A stretch of 64,000 nt of DNA from Aristaeella hokkaidonensis (GTDB lineage: Bacteria; Bacillota; Clostridia; Christensenellales; Aristaeellaceae), in the NCBI RefSeq assembly GCF_018128945.1, contig NZ_CP068393.1, forward strand, positions 620,001 through 684,000, in the 5' to 3' direction. Position 1 is the stretch's first letter, and each line of letters starts with the position of its first letter. The notes under the pieces are model-generated. The model made no database searches. It was not told the origin of the DNA and was given only the letters and a program-made list of their open reading frames with translations. Below are positions 26,278 to 34,602 of this stretch, in pieces. Both the position numbers and the translations under genes were made by a program.

Positions 26278-26295
26278 TTATAGTGTTGAGACGTT

Positions 26296-26326
26296 AACAG
26301 CTTGCTGAAACAGCAGGCTGTTGTTT
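26296..26326 (+). terminator. Terminator after the Na/Pi symporter
   Basis: Twelve-bp stem AACAGCTTGCTG / CAGCAGGCTGTT (one wobble), loop AAA, then GTTTATAT. Confidence 0.8.
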
Positions 26327-26472
26327 ATATGAAGCGGGATTTCAAGTTTCTGGTTTTAACCAAAGGATAAGCAGGGCAAAAACAAATTTTGCAAATTTGT
26401 TGAACATTGTTTGCGTTTGTTGTAGAATGAAGTAAATTAACCGGCGGAAGGCCGGATGGAGGAAAAAAGAAT

Positions 26473-27315
26473 ATGAAAAACCAAGGCAAAGGGACCATCT
26501 CTGTTTTCTGCGCGATCATACTGATCGTAATGACCTGCTGCACCGGACTGGCCGGGGCGGAACAGGCACCGACGTTCAAGTACCCCTATGGCGTATTCCT
26601 GAGCATCTGCGAAAACATTGAGCAGTTTGCGGACTATGAGATCGTGGTAATCGACGCCCAATACTATCCCAAAGAAGAACTGGACGCGTTCCGGAGTAAA
26701 GGACACAAAGTCTTCTCCTATATCAATATCGGTTCCCTGGAAGATTTCCGGGATTACTATGACGAGTACAAAGACCTGTCCCTGGGTGCCTACGAGCACT
26801 GGGAAGAGGAAGTATGGGTGGACGTTTCCCAGAAGCGCTGGCAGGATTTCATGCTGAATGATATCGCAGCCGGCCTGCTGGAGAAGGACATTGACGGTTT
26901 CTTCGTCGACAACTGCGACGTTTACTATGTGCATCCGAAGCAAGAAATCCTGGAAGGCCTGACGGTGATCATGAAGGGCCTGAAGGCAACCGGCAAAAAG
27001 GTGATTATCAACAGCGGCGACACCTTCCTGGATACCTACTGCGAGCAGGGCGGAAAATGGGACGACGTGATCAGCGGCATCAACCAGGAATCCGTGTTCT
27101 CCACGATCCTGTGGGATGAAGGCACCTTTGGCACGGCAGAACCGGAAGACCATGAGTACTTTGTGTCCTACATTGATCGCTATGGCTCCCAGGGGGCAGA
27201 GATCTACCTGCTGGAGTACACGATCGACGAGGAACTGATGAAAGAGATCAAGGCTTTCTGCGAGGAAAGAGGATACACGTATTATGTGGCGGACTCTATT
27301 GAGCTTGATGGCTAA
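26473..27315 (+). CDS. Secreted GH114/TM1410-like TIM-barrel protein
   Basis: 280 residues; N-terminal hydrophobic signal (about 10-30) ending CCTGLAGA, either a signal peptide or a weak lipobox. Barrel motifs of the endo-alpha-1,4-polygalactosaminidase (GH114) group are present: IVVIDAQYY, VFSYINIGSLE, WVDVSQKRWQDFM, DGFFVDNCDVY and VIINSGD. The acidic residues at the strand ends (DAQ, DNCD) are the likely catalytic carboxylates. Probable substrate is an amino-sugar polysaccharide outside the cell; related proteins also occur as annotated unknowns. GGAGG precedes the ATG. The last codons form a hairpin around the stop. Confidence 0.8.
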   Translation: MKNQGKGTISVFCAIILIVMTCCTGLAGAEQAPTFKYPYGVFLSICENIEQFADYEIVVIDAQYYPKEELDAFRSKGHKVFSYINIGSLEDFRDYYDEYKDLSLGAYEHWEEEVWVDVSQKRWQDFMLNDIAAGLLEKDIDGFFVDNCDVYYVHPKQEILEGLTVIMKGLKATGKKVIINSGDTFLDTYCEQGGKWDDVISGINQESVFSTILWDEGTFGTAEPEDHEYFVSYIDRYGSQGAEIYLLEYTIDEELMKEIKAFCEERGYTYYVADSIELDG

Positions 27316-27327
27316 GGCCATCAAGCT
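27302..27327 (+). repeat. Stop-codon mirror hairpin
   Basis: Eleven-bp arms AGCTTGATGGC (last codons) and GCCATCAAGCT around TAAG, with the TAA stop in the loop. A heptad repeat follows at once. Confidence 0.88.
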
Positions 27328-27328
27328 A

Positions 27329-27365
27329 ATGAATACTGAAAATTTAAGACTTAAAACTTAAAAAT
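27329..27365 (+). repeat. Heptad repeat, TAAAACT type
   Basis: Units GAATACT, GAAAATT, TAAGACT, TAAAACT, TAAAAAT. Confidence 0.8.
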
Positions 27366-27372
27366 GGTGGAA

Positions 27373-27403
27373 AAATCGCTTCCGGTAACGGAAGCGATTT
27401 CTA
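27373..27403 (+). terminator. Terminator after the GH114-like gene
   Basis: Perfect stem AAATCGCTTCCG / CGGAAGCGATTT, loop GTAA, then CTAT. A weaker palindrome (TTCGAAC/GTTCGAA) follows near 27413. Confidence 0.75.
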
Positions 27404-27479
27404 TGAATTTATTCGAACAATCGAGCTGCGTTCGAAAGTTTTAGTTGCTGACGGCATAGAAGTGCGTGAGTGTGAAAAC

Positions 27480-27534
27480 TTGAAAAAGTGAGTGGGCAAG
27501 GGTACAATAAAGCATACTGTTGTTAACAGTATGC
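27480..27534 (+). promoter_or_regulatory. Sigma-A promoter and 5'-end hairpin of the L,D-transpeptidase gene
   Basis: TTGAAA at 27480-27485, 17 bp, TACAAT at 27503-27508. The start near 27515 falls in a perfect 10-bp hairpin (GCATACTGTT/AACAGTATGC, 27512-27534), so the RNA would begin with a stem-loop. Confidence 0.7.
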
Positions 27535-27565
27535 CTTAGATTTTCCAAAGGAGTATTTACTCGGA

Positions 27566-28891
27566 ATGAAGATAAAATCCCTGTTTTGTTTACTAAGCGT
27601 CCTGGTGCTGTTGGGCACAGGTATTCCTGCCATCGCGGAAGATGAGATGGAATACGAGGAAGAAGAGGGCTGGCTGGATCTGGATGAGGGCACGGCATCT
27701 GAAACTGCAGATGAACCGGCAGAAGAGCCTGCGGACGCAGGCACAACGGGTATTTTCACGCCTTCCTACGGCAGCGAATATACGAAGGATATCGGTTCCT
27801 CTTACTGGACAACGCCCATGGATATCAGCAATGAGCAGGCTGTATGGGATATGCTCATGGAGCCGATTACCGTTGTGGATCTTGGAAAGATCAAGGGAAA
27901 GAGCCGTTCCCAGCTGACGAAAATGCAGACATACCTGTACCAGGAACCGGATGAAAAGTCCAAGATCCTGGGCGAGGTATCGAACCTGTCCCAGGGCGTT
28001 CGTGTGATTGAGAACCTGGATAACGGATGGTCCCTGGTGGAGTGCTATTCCAGCTCTTTCTTCTCTAAGCCAGCAACGAAAACCAAGGCATGGAATATTC
28101 TTGTGAGCGGATACATTCCCACAAAGTACCTGAAGCAGGTACAGCCTACGAGCCGGCTGGCCCTGGTGGTGGATAAACTGGCACAGCGGCTGTATGTATT
28201 CCAGGAAGGCAAGATGATCGCCACGCTCCTGTGCTCCACCGGCCTGGTGCAATGGAACGGATCCAAGTATCAGCCGTACAACGAGACCCGATCCGGTGAG
28301 TTCCTGCTGATCAACATGACCGGTCAGCTGACCAGTGACCGGCTGATCTGCTCCTACGCAATCCGCTTCAACGGCGGAGATGAAGTGCATGAAGTGCCTC
28401 ATCAGGAAAACCGGGATGGGAGCAACAATTACAAGTCTACCGAGCCGAAACTGGGTACCAAGTGCAGCCACGGCTGTATCCGGGTACAGCGTCTGAAGAC
28501 TCCCGACGGAATCAACATGGCCTGGATTTATAACCTGGTCAATTCCGAGAACCTCTGCGGCAAGGTCAAAGTGGTGATTTGGGAAGACTGGCAGGGAAGA
28601 CAGCTGCCAATACCGGATCCGGATACGAAGCTGTATTACAATCCGAACGGCGGATCCTACTACCACAGCGAGGATCACTGCACCAACGGCAAGGGGATCA
28701 CCTTCACGGAATTCTCCTACTCCCAGCTGGATGAGGAGCCCTACAGCCACCTGGAAGCCTGCCCCAACTGCGCACCGGCACGACGACTGAAGGAAATTCA
28801 GGAAATAAATGAGCTGTACGCTGAGGGCGGAGACCATGAGGAACTGCTGAATTCGCTGCGGCAGGACTATTACGACTATCTCAAAAATTAA
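27566..28891 (+). CDS. Secreted L,D-transpeptidase (YkuD) with SH3-like domain
   Basis: 441 residues. Signal peptide 1-24 (IPAIA), acidic linker (about 25-60), SH3-like region (about 118-192: TYLYQEPDEKSKILGEV...GYIPTKYL), then YkuD domain (about 197-345) with His275 and the catalytic SHGCIRV motif (Cys304, His302). It should form 3-3 cross-links in peptidoglycan or trim it outside the membrane. A C-terminal extension (about 355-440) has C..H and CPNC pairs (HSEDHCTNGK, ACPNCAP), possibly a small zinc site, then a helical tail. Own promoter. Heptad repeats follow directly. Confidence 0.9.
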   Translation: MKIKSLFCLLSVLVLLGTGIPAIAEDEMEYEEEEGWLDLDEGTASETADEPAEEPADAGTTGIFTPSYGSEYTKDIGSSYWTTPMDISNEQAVWDMLMEPITVVDLGKIKGKSRSQLTKMQTYLYQEPDEKSKILGEVSNLSQGVRVIENLDNGWSLVECYSSSFFSKPATKTKAWNILVSGYIPTKYLKQVQPTSRLALVVDKLAQRLYVFQEGKMIATLLCSTGLVQWNGSKYQPYNETRSGEFLLINMTGQLTSDRLICSYAIRFNGGDEVHEVPHQENRDGSNNYKSTEPKLGTKCSHGCIRVQRLKTPDGINMAWIYNLVNSENLCGKVKVVIWEDWQGRQLPIPDPDTKLYYNPNGGSYYHSEDHCTNGKGITFTEFSYSQLDEEPYSHLEACPNCAPARRLKEIQEINELYAEGGDHEELLNSLRQDYYDYLKN

Positions 28892-28963
28892 TTAATACTG
28901 AAAACTTAAAACTTAAAACTGAAAAATGAAATTCAGAAATCAGAATTAAGAATTCAGGATTAT
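28892..28963 (+). repeat. Two adjacent heptad repeats (TAAAACT then GAATTCA type)
   Basis: TAATACT, GAAAACT, TAAAACT, TAAAACT, GAAAAAT, then AAATTCAG, AAATCAG, AATTAAG, AATTCAG. Two families side by side. Confidence 0.75.
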
Positions 28964-29019
28964 ACATTTTGACAAGGAAATGCAGTATACGGATCTGAGT
29001 ATGCTGTGAGATTGATAAA

Positions 29020-29721
29020 ATGAAGAAGATTGGACTGGTGGGCGGGACAGGACCCGAATCCACCCTCATGTACTATAAAGAACTGAATACAAGAATTGAC
29101 AGGATGACGGACGGCAAAGCAATGCCGGATATAGCCATCGAGAGTGTTAATTTCCGCCGGGCGTGGGAGTATGTTGAGCGGGGACAGTATGACCTGCTGG
29201 CAGACTACCTGGCAGAAAAGGTGAGCAGCCTGGTTGATGGCGGTGCGGAGGTCGTTTCCCTGACGGCGGGAACGATGCATATTGTGCTGGGCGAAGTGCA
29301 GGAGAAAACCAAGGCTGCGCTGGTCAGCATTCCCAAGGCAGTATGCTGGGAAGCACTGAACCGGGGATACCGGAAAATCGGCCTGCTGGGCACCATCTTT
29401 ACGATGGAGCAGGATTATATGAAAACCGATTTCAGGGAGGCCGGCATTGAGGTTGTGATTCCTGAAAAGGCAGACCGGGAGCTCGTTGCCAAACGGATCC
29501 TGGAGGAGCTGGAAAACGGCATTGTGAAGGAATCCACGCTGAAGGAGTTCCAGGGGATTATCCGGAAGATGAGGGATGAGAAGGGAATTGAGGCGGTTGT
29601 GCTGGGATGCACTGAGCTGCCGATGATCCTGAATCCCGGAAACTGCCCGGTAGACTGCCTGGACAGCGTGGAAATACACATTAATGAACTAATTAATATG
29701 GCAATGGAAAAGTCAAATTGA
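29020..29721 (+). CDS. Aspartate/glutamate racemase family protein
   Basis: 233 residues, usual length. N-terminal GLVGGTGPEST binds the substrate carboxylate; the second catalytic residue Cys197 is in VLGCTELPM. The first position reads LTAGTMH with Thr82 where two-cysteine racemases have Cys. The same Thr/Cys pairing is known for the E. coli YgeA type, which is selective for one enantiomer. Probably makes or removes D-Asp or D-Glu for the cell wall or amino-acid use. Cytosolic; weak ribosome binding site. Follows the cell-wall enzyme at 27566 but after repeats, so co-transcription is uncertain. Confidence 0.85.
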   Translation: MKKIGLVGGTGPESTLMYYKELNTRIDRMTDGKAMPDIAIESVNFRRAWEYVERGQYDLLADYLAEKVSSLVDGGAEVVSLTAGTMHIVLGEVQEKTKAALVSIPKAVCWEALNRGYRKIGLLGTIFTMEQDYMKTDFREAGIEVVIPEKADRELVAKRILEELENGIVKESTLKEFQGIIRKMRDEKGIEAVVLGCTELPMILNPGNCPVDCLDSVEIHINELINMAMEKSN

Positions 29722-29722
29722 A

Positions 29723-29842
29723 AATGAAATATTCCGAAGCAACAAAAAGCAGCTTCGGAATGTGAAATATCTGCCTTTGGCAGATGTGAAATAAAGCCGC
29801 AAAGCGGCTTTGTGAAATATTGGCCTTGAGGCCAATGTGATG
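29723..29842 (+). repeat. Hairpin array 5
   Basis: Four palindromes: ATTCCGAAGC/GCTTCGGAAT (11-nt loop), ATCTGCC/GGCAGAT, AAAGCCGC/GCGGCTTT (same stem as in array 4) and ATTGGCC/GGCCAAT, with GTGAAATA linkers. Confidence 0.92.
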
Positions 29843-29872
29843 ACTAAGGCATTCGGGAAGGAAAGAATATAG

Positions 29873-30400
29873 ATGTTTTATTTTGTCAGGCACGGGGAGA
29901 CCGTGTGGAATGTGGAAAATAAGATCTGCGGGGCGACGGACAGCCCGCTGACGGAAAAGGGTCACCAGCAGGCGATTGAAACGGGAAAGAAGATCCTGGC
30001 GGAAGGCATTCACGCGGATCTGATTCTGTATTCTCCGCTTTCCAGGGCTAAGGATACAGCGCGACACATCTCCGAGGTCACCGGCATACCGATGCAGGAA
30101 GAACCGAGACTGTTTGAACAGGCATACGGAAAGTATGAGTCTACGCCGCGAAACGGAGAAGAATTCTTCGAGGCAAAGAAACAGTTCCTGAACCGATATG
30201 AGGGCGGGGAGTCCATGCTCCATGTGGCACAGCGGATCTATAACCTGATTGATGACCTGAAAAAGGATGACCGGGACTTTATCCTGGTAGCGCATAACGG
30301 CATTGCCAGGGTGGTGGAATCCTATTTCCGGGAAATGACGAATGACGAGTATTCAGGATTTGGGATTAAGAATGGAGAAATAAGGCGATACGATTTTTAA
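29873..30400 (+). CDS. Histidine phosphatase family protein (phosphoglycerate mutase-like)
   Basis: 175 residues. FVRHGET at the N-terminus carries the phospho-accepting His; the second catalytic His is in LVAHNGI near residue 142, with SRAKDTA between. The small size and lack of the mutase insert point to a phosphatase (alpha-ribazole phosphatase or general sugar-phosphatase type) rather than a glycolytic mutase. Substrate unknown. GGAAAG precedes the ATG. The end of the gene forms a stop-codon hairpin. Confidence 0.85.
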   Translation: MFYFVRHGETVWNVENKICGATDSPLTEKGHQQAIETGKKILAEGIHADLILYSPLSRAKDTARHISEVTGIPMQEEPRLFEQAYGKYESTPRNGEEFFEAKKQFLNRYEGGESMLHVAQRIYNLIDDLKKDDRDFILVAHNGIARVVESYFREMTNDEYSGFGIKNGEIRRYDF

Positions 30401-30409
30401 TCGTATCGC
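30385..30409 (+). repeat. Stop-codon mirror hairpin
   Basis: Ten-bp arms GCGATACGAT (coding) and ATCGTATCGC with the TAA stop (30398-30400) at the loop/second-arm boundary. A heptad repeat follows. Confidence 0.88.
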
Positions 30410-30410
30410 T

Positions 30411-30447
30411 AATGAATATTGAAAACTTAAAACTTAAAACTGATAAA
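30411..30447 (+). repeat. Heptad repeat, TAAAACT type
   Basis: Units GAATATT, GAAAACT, TAAAACT, TAAAACT, GATAAAT. Confidence 0.8.
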
Positions 30448-30462
30448 TAAGGTAATACTGAA

Positions 30463-30864
30463 ATGGAGATCAGAGAATATAAGGTTTATAACGAGCGGGA
30501 GATCATCGGGCTGTATTCCGCGGTTGGGTGGAAGGCGTATACAGATGATCCGGAAGCTCTGCGGAAAGGCTATGAAAACTCCCTGCTGGTGCTGGGAGCA
30601 TATGAGGGAGAACAACTGATGGGCATTATTCGTGTTGTCGGAGACGGAGAAACAATTGTGTTTGTCCAGGATATCCTGGTTTTTCCGGAATACCGACGTA
30701 AGGGCATTGGAACGGCCTTGCTGAAGGAGATCATGTCCAAATACGGTCATGTGCGCCAGATTGAACTGGTGACGGACAGCAAGCCCGAAACCATCGCCTT
30801 TTATGAGTCTGCCGGCTTCCGAAAACTGTCAGATCTCGGATGCACCGGCTTTATGAAATTCTGA
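30463..30864 (+). CDS. GNAT acetyltransferase (133 aa)
   Basis: Single GNAT domain. The acetyl-CoA pyrophosphate loop is YRRKGIGTALL (motif A), preceded by the strand VQDILVFPE; the C-terminal FYESAGFRKL motif is also typical. Length and order fit small N-acetyltransferases acting on amino acids, polyamines or drugs; substrate unknown. AAGG about 10 nt upstream. The next gene starts within 30 bp and is also a GNAT, so the pair is likely an operon. Confidence 0.88.
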   Translation: MEIREYKVYNEREIIGLYSAVGWKAYTDDPEALRKGYENSLLVLGAYEGEQLMGIIRVVGDGETIVFVQDILVFPEYRRKGIGTALLKEIMSKYGHVRQIELVTDSKPETIAFYESAGFRKLSDLGCTGFMKF

Positions 30865-30889
30865 AGTGATAAAGGATAAGATAAAGAAG

Positions 30890-31639
30890 ATGAAAGAACA
30901 GGCATATTTTCTGGAAGAGATCGCGGCTAACGGACATGTGGCACTGAATGTGATGCAGTATGACGGATGGCTGCTGCGGTTCTCTGAAGGATTTACAGGC
31001 AGGGCAAATTCCATCAGCGTGATTTATCCTTCCCGGAAGGGAATTGAGGAGAAAGTGGCATACTGCGAGAAATGCTACGCGAAGCAGGGACTGCCCACAC
31101 TTTTCAAACTGACAGAGTATGATACAGAACTTTCCAATTACCTGGAAAAACGGGGCTATAAGGTGGTCACGCCTACGGACGTGATGATCCTGGACCTGGA
31201 GAAAACCGACCTGGCGGCGGATATGAGCGAATGCGTTTTCGCGGAGAAACCACAGGAATGGCTGCCGGCCTATTTTGAATTTGAGAACAGAAAAGGAAAA
31301 GAACAGGAATTGTTCCGTCAGATTGTTGACAAAGTAGTGGTTGATACGATCTACTGTACAGTAATGAAGGACGGAAAACCTGCCGCCTGTGCGTCAACTG
31401 CGTCTGAACAGGGATACGTTCTGCTGCATAACGTGGTTGTGGATCCTGCACAGCGGGGACAAGGCCTGGGCGAAAAGCTTTGCCGGGCGATCCTGGCCAA
31501 AGCGAAGGAAGACGGCGCAAGGTATGCATACCTGCAGGTGGTGCAGGGGAACAATGTGGCACTGAACCTGTACCGGAAGCTGGGATTTGAAAAGGTATAT
31601 ACTTACTGGTATATGAAGCAGGTTAACAGGGAACAGTAA
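30890..31639 (+). CDS. GNAT acetyltransferase with N-terminal extension (249 aa)
   Basis: An N-terminal helical/beta region (MQYDGWLLRFSEGFTGRANS) of a common clostridial GNAT subgroup is followed by the acetyl-CoA motif RGQGLGEKLCRAIL and the end motif LNLYRKLGFEKVYTYWYM. The tandem-GNAT fold is likely, with only the second half keeping a good CoA loop. ATG 30890 is preferred (AAAGGA upstream); an in-frame GTG at 30866 has no ribosome binding site. Substrate unknown; co-transcribed with the GNAT at 30463. Confidence 0.82.
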   Translation: MKEQAYFLEEIAANGHVALNVMQYDGWLLRFSEGFTGRANSISVIYPSRKGIEEKVAYCEKCYAKQGLPTLFKLTEYDTELSNYLEKRGYKVVTPTDVMILDLEKTDLAADMSECVFAEKPQEWLPAYFEFENRKGKEQELFRQIVDKVVVDTIYCTVMKDGKPAACASTASEQGYVLLHNVVVDPAQRGQGLGEKLCRAILAKAKEDGARYAYLQVVQGNNVALNLYRKLGFEKVYTYWYMKQVNREQ

Positions 31640-31660
31640 AATTATTGTGGGGAAAATACT

Positions 31661-32374
31661 ATGACCGGGGCAATCATTAACACTGCTGCCATCATTGTTG
31701 GCGGAATCTGCGGACATCTGTTCGGAAAGCTGCTGAAAGACCGCCATCAGGAGACACTGACGATGGCCTGCGGCATTGGAACGCTTTTTATGGGCATTGC
31801 AGGCGCAATGAACTATATGCTGCATCACAACCTGCTGCCCAGCGGCGGATCCATGCTGGTGGTGGGATGCCTTGCACTTGGCGGCCTGATCGGTGAGATC
31901 ATCAATATCGAAAGCCTGTTCGAACGCTTTGGCGAGTGGCTGAAGAAAAAGACGGGCAATGCCAGGGACAATCAGTTTGTGAACGGGTTTGTGACGGCAT
32001 CGCTGACGGTATGCATCGGCGCAATGGCGATTATGGGATCTATCCAGGATGGGATATCCGGAGACTGGTCCACACTGGGCACTAAGTCTATTCTGGACCT
32101 GATTATCGTGATGGTAATGACCTGCTCCCTTGGGAAAGGTTGTGCTTTCTCCGCTATTCCGGTATTGATCTGGGAAGGCTGCCTGACGCTGCTGGCTTCA
32201 GCCATTAAGCCAATTATGACAGAAGCCGCCCTGGGCTACCTGTCCCTGGTGGGTTCTGTGCTGATTTTCTGCGTCGGACTTAACCTGGTATGGGGAAAGA
32301 AGATCCGGGTGGCCAATCTGCTGCCGGCGGTGATCCTGGCGGTTGCAGCGTCCTTTTTGCCGATTCAGTTCTGA
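31661..32374 (+). CDS. DUF554 family membrane protein
   Basis: 237 residues with about six or seven membrane helices. Family marks: N-terminal GAIINTAAIIVGGICGHLFG, GGLIGEIINIE, and FVTASLTVCIGAMAIMGSIQDG in the middle. The function of DUF554 is not established; proposed as a small transporter or channel. GGGGA lies 8 nt upstream. Probably read with the GNAT genes before it (22-bp gap). Confidence 0.9.
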   Translation: MTGAIINTAAIIVGGICGHLFGKLLKDRHQETLTMACGIGTLFMGIAGAMNYMLHHNLLPSGGSMLVVGCLALGGLIGEIINIESLFERFGEWLKKKTGNARDNQFVNGFVTASLTVCIGAMAIMGSIQDGISGDWSTLGTKSILDLIIVMVMTCSLGKGCAFSAIPVLIWEGCLTLLASAIKPIMTEAALGYLSLVGSVLIFCVGLNLVWGKKIRVANLLPAVILAVAASFLPIQF

Positions 32375-32473
32375 CAAATCGAATGATGCAGCAAGGAGTA
32401 TATTCAGCATACAGCGAATGATAAATCCTGTTGTTTAATCGTTAAAACCATTTCATGTGCGGAGGTAACCAAG

Positions 32474-33514
32474 ATGATCTCCTTTGAAAGCGACTATATT
32501 GCCGGGGCACATCCAGAGGTGCTCAAAAGACTGATTGAGACGAACCTGGAATCCCTGCCGGGATACGGTTCGGATCCATATTGCGAAAGCGCCAAGAGAA
32601 AGATCCGTGAGACCATCGGTATGCCGGAGGCGGAGGTGTATTTCCTGACGGGAGGTACACAGACCAATGCTGTCGTTATCTCCACGCTGCTGGCAGATTA
32701 CGAGGGCGTGATTGCCGCGAAAACCGGCCATGTGAGCGTGCATGAAGCGGGAGCCATTGAGTACACCGGCCATGAAGTGCTGGAGGTGCCGCAGAAGGAT
32801 GGAAAGATCGCGGCAGAGACGCTGAAGGAGTACCTGACGGTCTATTACGGCGACGAAAGCCATGAACACATGACATTCCCGGGGATGGTGTATCTTTCCC
32901 ATCCAACGGAGTATGGCACGCTGTATACGAAGGCGGAACTGGAGAGTATTGCGGCAGTCTGCCGGGAATACAAGATGTCGCTGTACCTGGACGGAGCCAG
33001 ACTGGCATACGGCCTGATGAGCCATGATACCGATCTGACCCTTTCTGACATTGCCAGGCTGTGCGATGTGTTTTATATTGGCGGTACCAAGGTAGGCGCC
33101 CTGTGCGGCGAAGCGGTGGTGTTCACTAAGGGCAATATGCCGAAGCACTTCCTGACTTCCGTAAAGAAAAGAGGCGCGCTGATGGCAAAAGGCCGGCTGC
33201 TGGGCGTACAGTTTGACGCGCTGTTCACGGATGATCTTTACTTCAGGATCGGCCGACATGCTATTGAGATGGCTGAAAAGATGAAGGAGATCTTCCGGAA
33301 ACACGATATACCGTTCTTCATTCAGTCTCCGACCAACCAGCAGTTTGTGATCCTGGAGAACAAATGGATGGAAGAGATCGGACAGAAGGTGGCCTACAGC
33401 TTCTGGGAAAAGCTGGACGAAGAACATACTGTAGTCCGTTTTGCAACAGGCTGGTCAACGACGGATGAAGATCTGAAGGCGCTGGAAGAAGCAATGGAAA
33501 CAATGAATAATTAA
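32474..33514 (+). CDS. Threonine aldolase family PLP enzyme
   Basis: 346 residues. PLP fold type I: GGTQTN (60-65) for the phosphate, Asp173 (LDGAR) for the pyridine nitrogen and Lys206 (GGTKVGAL) for the Schiff base, all at low-specificity L-threonine aldolase positions. It should split threonine or allo-threonine into glycine and acetaldehyde; relatives include other beta-eliminating lyases, so the exact substrate is open. Strong GGAGGT ribosome binding site. Cytosolic. Confidence 0.87.
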   Translation: MISFESDYIAGAHPEVLKRLIETNLESLPGYGSDPYCESAKRKIRETIGMPEAEVYFLTGGTQTNAVVISTLLADYEGVIAAKTGHVSVHEAGAIEYTGHEVLEVPQKDGKIAAETLKEYLTVYYGDESHEHMTFPGMVYLSHPTEYGTLYTKAELESIAAVCREYKMSLYLDGARLAYGLMSHDTDLTLSDIARLCDVFYIGGTKVGALCGEAVVFTKGNMPKHFLTSVKKRGALMAKGRLLGVQFDALFTDDLYFRIGRHAIEMAEKMKEIFRKHDIPFFIQSPTNQQFVILENKWMEEIGQKVAYSFWEKLDEEHTVVRFATGWSTTDEDLKALEEAMETMNN

Positions 33515-33524
33515 CGGTTGGGAA

Positions 33525-33553
33525 CAGGACAAAAGAACCGTCCCCTTGTCTGG
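33525..33553 (+). repeat. REP-like element (GGACAAAAGAACCGTCCCCTTGTC)
   Basis: GACAA and TTGTC arms flank AGAACCGTCCCC, the same core as the copy inside the gene at 51092. It lies between the aldolase and the hydrolase genes. Confidence 0.7.
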
Positions 33554-33570
33554 TTAGGAGGGAAAAAGTT

Positions 33571-34566
33571 ATGTCGTATGAATTCAACACGCTTGGTGAT
33601 TTGCTGAGCAACCCGAAGATCCGGCCGATTGCGCGGGACGCGATCCGGAACAGGAACCTGAAGAATGAAGAAGTATGGAATATGACGCTGAGCCAGCTGA
33701 CAGAAGATCATGTCTTCTTCGGAAATATCAATAACGGTATCCAGCGCCTGTATGAGGCGGCGGATACCGGAGAATGGTATTATCCGCTGTACAGCGAGGA
33801 AGAGTGTGCAGAGGATGAAGCACGCAAGGGCGTCAGCCTGGTGTGGTTCCCGTCAGCCGATCCGGAGGCGGATAACCGGCCGTTTATACTGGTGGTGCCC
33901 GGCGGCGGATTTGTGAACGTGTGGAACCTGACGGAAGGCTGGCCAATTGCGGAACAGTTCAACCGCTGTGGATACCATGCGTTTATCCTGACTTACCAGG
34001 TGGACGGAGAAGACAGTCTGCTGAAAAAGAACATGGATGACTTTGCCCGGGCGCTGCAGCTGATCCAGGAGAAGAAAGAACAGTTCCATGTGCAGGCAGA
34101 CCGGTATATCACCTGCGGATTCTCTGCGGGCGGATACCTGATCTGCCTGTGGAATACGAAGATGGGATATCCGGACCACAATCTGCCGAAACCTGAGGCA
34201 AGCTTCCCGGTCTATTCCGTAGTGAGCATGAAGTACGACGATGACGATGATGGTGAAGATGAGGACGATACGGAATGGCAGTACCGGATATTCGGCTGCC
34301 CAGGTGAGGAAGCAGTAAAGGGAGACTATGAGATTCCGGAACACGCGGAAGGTTTTCCGCCCTGCGCACTCTTTGCGACAGCCGGAGATGATCTGGTTAA
34401 TCCGGAGCATTCGAAGATGCTGGCCAGGGTACTTGAGAGTATGAATATTCCCTGCAGGCTGGAAATCGGACCTGAAGGCGGACACGGCTTCGCGGACGGC
34501 TCCGGCATGTGTATGGCCGGATGGACAGAACGCGCCGTTAAATGGTTTGAATCACTTCAGAAATAA
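33571..34566 (+). CDS. Alpha/beta hydrolase (esterase/lipase-like)
   Basis: 331 residues. Oxyanion loop VVPGGGF (109-113), nucleophile Ser185 in GFSAGG, Asp273 (TAGDDLV) and His305 (GGHGFADG) form a complete triad. Closest in style to acetyl-ester hydrolases of the BD-FAE type; cytosolic (no signal). Unusual: an acidic run (KYDDDDDGEDEDD, 221-233) between core strands, coded by GATGAC-like simple repeats, so probably a slippage-born surface loop. GGAGGG ribosome binding site. Confidence 0.87.
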   Translation: MSYEFNTLGDLLSNPKIRPIARDAIRNRNLKNEEVWNMTLSQLTEDHVFFGNINNGIQRLYEAADTGEWYYPLYSEEECAEDEARKGVSLVWFPSADPEADNRPFILVVPGGGFVNVWNLTEGWPIAEQFNRCGYHAFILTYQVDGEDSLLKKNMDDFARALQLIQEKKEQFHVQADRYITCGFSAGGYLICLWNTKMGYPDHNLPKPEASFPVYSVVSMKYDDDDDGEDEDDTEWQYRIFGCPGEEAVKGDYEIPEHAEGFPPCALFATAGDDLVNPEHSKMLARVLESMNIPCRLEIGPEGGHGFADGSGMCMAGWTERAVKWFESLQK

Positions 34567-34602
34567 AGCATAAAAACACACTGAATGCAGCGGGGTGATG
34601 AC

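Noticed and set aside
27413..27437. LexA-type box in TTCGAAC...GTTCGAA
   Set aside because: The half-site spacing is too long for the Gram-positive SOS box and the next gene is a cell-wall enzyme.
32358..32382. Stop-codon mirror hairpin at the DUF554 gene end (CGATT/AATCG)
   Set aside because: Only 5 bp of pairing, expected often by chance.
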